From Pyricularia pennisetigena (taxonomy: Eukaryota > Ascomycota > Sordariomycetes > Magnaporthales > Pyriculariaceae), in assembly GCF_004337985.1 (NCBI RefSeq), contig NC_043744.1, forward strand, positions 2,206,408-2,270,407: 64,000 nucleotides of DNA, in the 5' to 3' direction. Within the stretch, counting starts at the first letter, position 1. Each line of letters opens with the position of its first letter. Of the stretch, positions 58,408-64,000 are shown one piece after another. The notes beneath the pieces are model-generated. The model saw only the letters and a program-made list of their open reading frames with translations. It did not search any database and was not told the origin of the DNA. The translations under genes were made by a program, and so were the position numbers.

Positions 58408-59562
58408 TGTTGTTGTGGGGAGGGGGGGAGGGAGGGCCGCAGTGGCTGGCTGCTTTTTGTGATGTTTTTGTGTTTGCCCTGATCTTTAATGTTGATCCGA
58501 AAATTTTGGGTTTAATGTGAAAACATGCGCGATCCTGGGCTGCCTAAATACTGATGGACAATTCCTTTTCCCTCTGGTGCTCCGAAGACGGCGCTTCGTA
58601 TCTGATGGCAGGAGTGCATGAGAATCCATTGGGGGCAGTTGATGGATGAGATGACTTCGACTGCGGGGAGCTCCTCTTGGGGTTACTTTGTGCGGAGTAG
58701 ATGCCGAAAGGATGTCAAGTCTACCTCGTGCCTTGCGTGCGCGAAAGTATGGAGTAGTTCAGTCATGGGATGCGGGGGAGACAGACTAGAAGATGCGATA
58801 TATCCACACATTCCATCACTCACCTGCTTCAATTTTGTCACCAATGCGTATGTATGTAGAGCGGACAGCCAAGGAGTGGGGTTGTGGTGGTTGGTTGTAA
58901 AACTGCTCTCCCCCTCCTCCACATGGCGCTGTGGGTGGTGGCCCTATCCGTAAAAACACCCAAAGGTGGGTGGGGGTGGGGGACATATCGTCTATGTTTA
59001 GGGGGTACAGTAAGTACACCAACGATCCTCACCCCCGGTGCACGGCATGAGCAGGATTATCATGACATGAACCAAGACGTTCTTGCTTATGTATATTTTT
59101 AACAATACTGTACATGAATCAAGGTATTTATCTTTATACCTTTCCCTGCCCAACAATGCATCTCAACTCCCAGAGCTGGTTACTTGTAAAGAAAAGAAAA
59201 AAAAAAAAAAAAAGAAAAAAAACCTCAACGCCGATACCTATTATGCAAACCCATGGATGCATTTTTGTCGAAATCGAAAGCAGGCGCTTGCTCACTTATC
59301 AATCATTACAGAGCCCCAGACAAAACTGTTGTCTGGGAACCTGTCAACCCTCAAGGGAAATATTTTTAACGTGGCTTTCGTCCGTCTGAACGCCATGCTG
59401 GGTATCCAAGGAAGAAAAGAGAAGGACAAAAAAAGGTGTGTCGGACAGAGACACACAACGTAGTAGACAAAAGGACAAGAAAACTGAGAAAGAGGAAAAA
59501 TAGAGCAAAGGAAGTTAAAGTCTTTGCAATGTCTTTTTTTTTTTCTCTTTTCTTTTCGTTCC
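58408..59562. other. intergenic, DAK promoter and GH76 3' side
   Basis: Holds an A18 stretch at about 59198-59215, a G-rich block near 58960-58985 and short open frames with no family resemblance. Confidence 0.5.
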
Positions 59563-61022
59563 TCATGTTACCACAAAGACGCACGCACCGATCAGACTGA
59601 GGATGGTGCCTGTTGTCAAGAAACCAGCAGCCACCCGACCGGCAGTTGTGATGGGCTGGAAGACTCCAATCTCGGGGGCCTTGACGATGCCGGCGTCGGG
59701 GTCTCCCTGTGAGGTTCCACCCGTGTCCGACGTGACAGGCACCGCCTCCCTGGTGTTGTTCTTGATGAGCGTGTACATGAGCGCGTTTAGGGCGTTCATT
59801 TGCTCGCCCACGCCCACCATACCGTCAAAGTCCTTGCCCGCCTTATACCGGAACCCACAGGCCGTGCCGGGCTTGCCCGAGAAGCCCGACGGCGGGCTGC
59901 CCGAGCACGACACCGCGGCCGCCTCGGCGTTGGCCATCAGTATCGGCTGGATTGTGTTGAAGGTGAAGGGCGCCAGCTGCGAGGTGCCGCCCAGCCACCT
60001 TGTCAGGTACCCCTTGAAGCTACGCTGGTCGTTGTTGCACGTCCCCACAAACTCGCACCCGGGCTCGACCAGGACCGAGTTGTTGATGAAGCTGATCATG
60101 GTTCGGTTCAGCAGTCCGGTCACCCTCTCTTTCCATATCGGCGACTCGGTCATGTTGTACAGGAACGCCGCGCCGTGGAGGAAGATGCCTGCGTTGTAAG
60201 TCCACTGCACCAGGTCGGGATTTTTGCAGTCTTGGCCACCGTCAGCGACGGCGCCGTCGTAGATTTCGAACTTGTCCGTCATGAGATTTGTGCTCCGTTG
60301 CCATTCCCAGACCTTGTTCGCCCATTCTGCATACGTCTGGTTGCCCGTGAAGCGGGCGAGGCGGGCCGCCAGGTTGAAAAAGGCCCCATTGGAGATGGAG
60401 TTTTTGTAGTTGAATCCGTTGTTGAACTGAAATATCTGCCAGCGAAGACCCCCGCCGCAGGTCTTCATATCCCAACGTGTGGTGTATTCGTTGAAAACGG
60501 CCTGCGCGAGGGCGAGCCACTGTGGTTGCCCCGCTGGGGGGTCGGGATATCTGCTCTCGGCCGCCGACATTGCAGCCATCGCCCAGAACCCCTGGTCATC
60601 ATTTCCCAGTGTCCTCGTCTGGTTCACAGGCATGTAGTCCCTTTTATCTCCTACCTGGTGCAGTAGCGCCTGTGTCGTTACTGTGTTGTACGAAGCGTCT
60701 CCGGTGAGCAACCAATAATCGACCATTGTGCCAAACATGGCACCAGCCTCCCACCCTGTTGTGCGTGTTCGAGGTCCTGTTAGTACTCGCAGTAGCTACC
60801 AAAGAAAACGAAGACCGGCCACGTACAATAGTAGGGATCTGGCAAGTTCCCCGGTGTGTCCCCAGTGTTGTTTCCAGTGTAGTACTTCATCATACCAAAG
60901 GCAACTGTGCTGGCGGCAGATTTGACCGAGTTAGGGTCGTTGAAGTTGACATTTAATGAAACAACCCCAGGTAGCTGCTGCAGAAGCAAGCATGCTGCTG
61001 CCACCTTTTTTAATAGTATCAT
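59563..61022 (-). CDS. GH76 mannan endo-1,6-alpha-mannosidase, Dfg5/Dcw1 type
   Basis: Two exons, 61022-60827 and 60755-59563, encode 462 aa. An N-terminal signal peptide (MILLKKVAAACLLLQQLPGVVS) is followed by the GH76 core: DPYYWWEAGAMFGTMVDYW, GNDDQGFWAMAAMSAAE (the adjacent Asp pair expected at the active site), TCGGGLRWQIF, SISNGAFFNLAARLAR and WTYNAGIFLHGAAFLYN. The C-terminus has a Ser/Thr/Pro-rich part and ends in a hydrophobic stretch (AGFLTTGTILSLIGACVFVVT), typical of a GPI anchor signal. Dfg5/Dcw1 proteins sit at the plasma membrane or wall and cross-link GPI glycoproteins into cell-wall glucan; they are essential as a pair in yeast. Seven or so N-x-S/T sites are visible. The intron (71 bp) contains a TACTAAC branch site. 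Confidence 0.93.
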
Positions 61023-62824
61023 GGTCGTCTAATATTCGAGTTCTTGGGATAGGTAAGGTACGTAGGGTAGGCACCCGAGCCTTCGGACGAGACGACGAGA
61101 CGACGAGACGACGAGGAAACAAATATTCGGCTCCCAGCTGCGCAAAACGGACAAGTCGACTTTATACCACTTGTATCATATTCCCAAAAATCGGAGGAGG
61201 AATGTAACTCGTAGGGCTAGTTATAGTATCCAAAAAAATCAAAGATCCAGAACAATGCCCAGCAATGCAGCGAGCCTTTTCTTATATCGATTATCGTTGT
61301 TGTCGCCGGGACGAAAAAGAAGTGAAACTGAGCGTCAAAGGAATGGACGGACGGAACACTCGTCTTTTTGAGGGCCGGCCAATGCAAGGAGGATAGCAAG
61401 TGGGAAAAAAAAACCACCCGGCAAGGCAAAATGGTGAAGGGGAAAAAAAAATAAAGAAATAAAACTTTGTGGAAAACAAACAAGAGCGTCAACGTTCTTG
61501 TGAATTAGATGAAAAGAGATAGAAGAAAAAGAAGCGTTGAGCACCTGGACCAAGCTGGCTCGACCAAAGGTGACAAAGAGAAAAAAAAAAAAGAAAAGAT
61601 GAATTCTCAAGCCATCAAAGAGTGGCGATAGATGACTTGAGTACCTCTCTCCCAGCAGCCTACACCCAGCAAAGTTCTAGCCCAGCTGCACTCCATTCCC
61701 AGCATTAAGAAGAGAACTCGACCGGGTTCGTCGCAGGGGGCAGGCACATGATATCGAAGACCGTAGACCTCCACTAGTGAGGCTGACGCTTCCAGTTCTG
61801 TTGCACATGAAGACTGGATCCCAAAATGGACGTACTTGTGTAGGGGCAGGGCTTGGCCAATCAAGCAAGAATTGTACGGAGAGAATATCAGGTCAATAAC
61901 CTGATTCTGTGGGGTCTTGGGTTGCGGTAGAGGGGAACGTCGGACAGGATATCCCTACCAAAGCGCCAAGATGAAACGGTGCGAGTCGGACTCTTGTAAC
62001 AGGCGCTTCTCTGCCGTGGAGTTAAACCCACCGGCGATATCTGTACCATATGTGCACACCTTGCGCTTCCGATAATCTGGTAATTATTAGTCACTATCTG
62101 AACTATTTAGCAACGAAGGTGCCGTCGAGAGACAAAGAAGCAACAACAAACGTTTGATAGAAAAAGGTCGTCCCGCGTCGCCGAGGCGGCCCCAGAAAAT
62201 CAGATGCTTGTTATGATGGTGTCAGCGTCGATCGCCCGAGCCTAGCTTCCGCAACAGGGGTCCTTGCAGGTGGAGCGGTAAACGACTGGTACAAAGTAAT
62301 ATGTACTGTACTGTACTGCGCATAGAAGAGCGTTAAAAAGTATATGTATTCTTGGCGCCGAGATCACCCCTCGACCTGGCCGTTTCCAACGCGCATCGGT
62401 TGCTTGCTGTATATGTTCCATTCGATATCTGAAAATGGACAAAGTTACTGGACGGAATCAAAAAGGGCAATCATGTGTGTGCCATTTCTGCAGCGGTAGT
62501 CTCATACCCTCCCGTGTAGGTCCAAAATCAGGTATACAGTAAATGCTTCCGGATCCGGGTAAAAAACTGGTAGAGAGAAGAGAATGGGGGTAAAAAAAGA
62601 ACACAAAAAAAAAAAAAAAAAACATCCCACATTACGGGCCTTTGCTGTATTTGCAACAAGCGCTCCCCTGCCCATGTCGTAAAGTATTGGTAACACATAC
62701 TGCATGCGATGCGTCGGCGTACGTGGCTACTAGTCTAGACTTAGTTTGGCAGAGATGAATCGCAGGACCTTCACATTTCTGCGGCGAGGGAGGATTACCA
62801 ATCCCGTTATGCAGCTGTCATGGT
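61023..62824. other. intergenic, GH76 promoter and VPS75 3' side
   Basis: Holds a GACGACGA repeat at 61086-61114 and A18 at 62605-62622. Short open frames here do not resemble known proteins. Confidence 0.5.
61086..61114. repeat. GACGACGA tandem repeat in GH76 leader
   Basis: Three perfect 8-base units (61091-61114) preceded by a partial GACGA lie 64-92 bases upstream of the GH76 start codon, likely inside its 5' UTR or core promoter. Confidence 0.85.
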
Positions 62825-64000
62825 TCACTTCTTCTGCTTCTTGGCTGGTGGCTGGCCCGGGGTCTGCGCTGGAGAGTTTTCACCCTCTTCATCCTCATCT
62901 GACTCAAAGTCGTCACCACTGTCGTCACCATCATCTTCCTGCGCTTGCACTTCAATGATGAATATCGTCCGTCAGTCGCAGATTCCCAAGAGACAAAACC
63001 AGAAGAAGATATCAAAAACTGCCATCAAGTACTTACTAAAATATTTAATGGCATCCTGCCATAAATCGTCCGCAATGCAAACTGCAAGCTCATCACCGCC
63101 CGGAAAAGCCTCTAGCGCATCTTGGTCGTCTTCCTCATCTTCTTCCATATCTTCATCCTTGTCCTCAGTAGCTCTCATTTCGGACGTTTCCCCTAGCATC
63201 TTCAGACGTCTCTCTTCCTGCGACTGTCGATTCTCCTCGGCCGTGACACGTCGACCGCGATAACCAAACCAGGCAAAGAAGCTCACTCCACCAACACCAC
63301 CAGCACTCTCAATCTTCTTTTTGAGGGCCTCTTGGGAAGGAGTCATTCCCTTGGACTTGTCAATCTTTGCCAATGTACCTTGGTTTTGCTCCTCATCCCA
63401 AACTTGCTTTACCATGGCAAGCAGCCCATGCGTCAGGTCCTTTCCGGGTTTCCATTTGATGTCGACGGGCTCGCTGACCAGACCGGACCAGCTTGAGTTC
63501 TTTGAACGTCGGTACCAGAACTTCTTCTCGAGGAAACGATCCTCAAAGTAGTCATTGTCACCAAATTCCCATTTGATGGAAATGCTTCTCGGGTCACCAC
63601 ACTCTACTTCGTTGTCGATCTCGAAATGTGAAACAGAAATCGACTTGAGTGACGACATGAGCACATTTGCATCTGTCGGCTGGATGTATTCATCAATGTC
63701 CTGGGGCGCCTGCTCGAAAACCAAAGGCCAGAAGTTTGGTATTGCTGCGATAGCCTTGGCTCGCTTCTCCAATATAGGCCTGGTGATCTGAACATGCTGA
63801 CGGACTAGGGCAAATAGACGAGACCGGTTAGCTGTGATTCCAGTCTTGACACGGATGACGGCTAATCCCGACCATTACATGTTCCGGCTCCACAGGCTGG
63901 TCATAGACACACTTGAGATAGGCTTTCGATGATTTGCATATGTCGATCCGTAGGAACCAAAGTAGATGGTTTGGCTATACTTGACCTACCAAGCTCCACT
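62825..64000 (-). CDS. Vps75-type NAP-family histone chaperone, 5' incomplete
   Basis: Visible exons: 64000-63990 (end of an exon that begins outside the window), 63804-63037 and 62949-62825; about 300 aa are seen. The joined sequence reads VELVRQHVQITRPILEKRAKAI, then AIPNFWPLVFEQAPQDIDEYI, EFGDNDYFEDRFLEKKFW, SFFAWFGYRG and a long acidic tail (DKDEDMEEDEEDDQ), closing with SPAQTPGQPPAKKQKK. These are NAP-fold features, and the short IPNFWPLVFEQAP segment plus the length fit Vps75 or SET rather than Nap1. Vps75 binds H3-H4 and works with the acetyltransferase Rtt109 in yeast. The 3'-terminal exon joins by a split codon (A^TG). The 11 bp at the right edge end VEL-G before a GTAGGT donor and fix the frame. 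The N-terminus lies beyond 64000. Confidence 0.82.

Noticed and set aside
57715..58482. 255-codon plus-strand ORF antisense to dihydroxyacetone kinase
   Set aside because: Shadow of a conserved gene on the other strand.
1..64000. CRISPR array, operon or prophage-like structure
   Set aside because: The window is eukaryotic with introns; no spaced direct repeats or phage genes were seen.
1..64000. Secondary-metabolite or effector gene cluster
   Set aside because: No PKS, NRPS, terpene synthase, P450 or small Cys-rich secreted protein genes were found; the secreted proteins here (Mid1, GH76) are conserved cell-surface proteins.

Overview
This window is nuclear DNA of a filamentous ascomycete. 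Genes are split by short introns (about 55-300 bp) with GT..AG ends and CTAAC/CTGAC branch sites, and intergenic spacers run 0.3-4 kb. Protein families such as the RFX factor, Ams2/Spt21 regulator, Mid1, Vac8 and DFG5-type GH76 enzyme are typical of Pezizomycotina. The look of Yop1, Mid1 and Vac8 suggests a Sordariomycete, perhaps Magnaporthales; that placement is my inference. Two runs of N (11 and 129 bases) show it is an assembled scaffold.

Layout. 1-4344: gene-free left flank with homopolymers, a GACAT pentamer repeat and a possible tRNA-derived (SINE-like) relic. 4345-6618 (+): PH-domain protein. 7331-8164 (-): acyl-protein-thioesterase-like protein lacking the nucleophile serine. 9224-10452 (-): monoacylglycerol lipase. 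11820-14406 (-): RFX transcription factor. 15890-16684 (+): Yop1. 17973-19878 (+): Mid1 calcium-channel subunit. 20540-21099 (-): small mitochondrial membrane protein, INA17-like. 22019-22434 (+): RAMP4/Ysy6. 23045-24304 (-): SMAP-domain protein. 25122-27234 (-): Vac8. 28886-30390 (+): Snf4 (AMPK gamma). 31872-36322 (+): RhoGAP. 36848-38445 (-) and 38927-40047 (+): mitoribosomal mL38 and uL4m, head to head. 41888-43099 (-): bZIP factor. 46113-46784 (+): Rfa3/RPA14, then a doubtful 186-codon ORF. 48031-52110 (-): Ams2/Spt21-like GATA protein. 53541-55131 (-): 3-hydroxyisobutyryl-CoA hydrolase. 55622-56265 (+): SmD2. 56547-58407 (-): dihydroxyacetone kinase. 59563-61022 (-): GH76 Dfg5/Dcw1-type mannosidase. 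62825-64000 (-): Vps75-type histone chaperone, running off the right edge.

Most genes are conserved single-copy housekeeping or regulatory genes, with no biosynthetic cluster, intact transposon, rRNA or convincing tRNA gene. Coding exons were reconstructed by hand by matching splice signals with reading-frame continuity and family similarity. Local themes are modest: two mitoribosomal genes share a 481 bp promoter; three genome or chromatin factors (Rfa3, Ams2/Spt21, Vps75) lie in the right third; and the Ams2-like gene has a cluster of MluI-cell-cycle-box-like sites upstream, as expected for an S-phase regulator of histone genes. I found no clearly novel multi-gene system. The best leads are the serine-less esterase, the Ams2-type GATA finger with a 70-residue loop and its MCB cluster, the AUG-only first coding exon of RAMP4, and the SINE-like relic.
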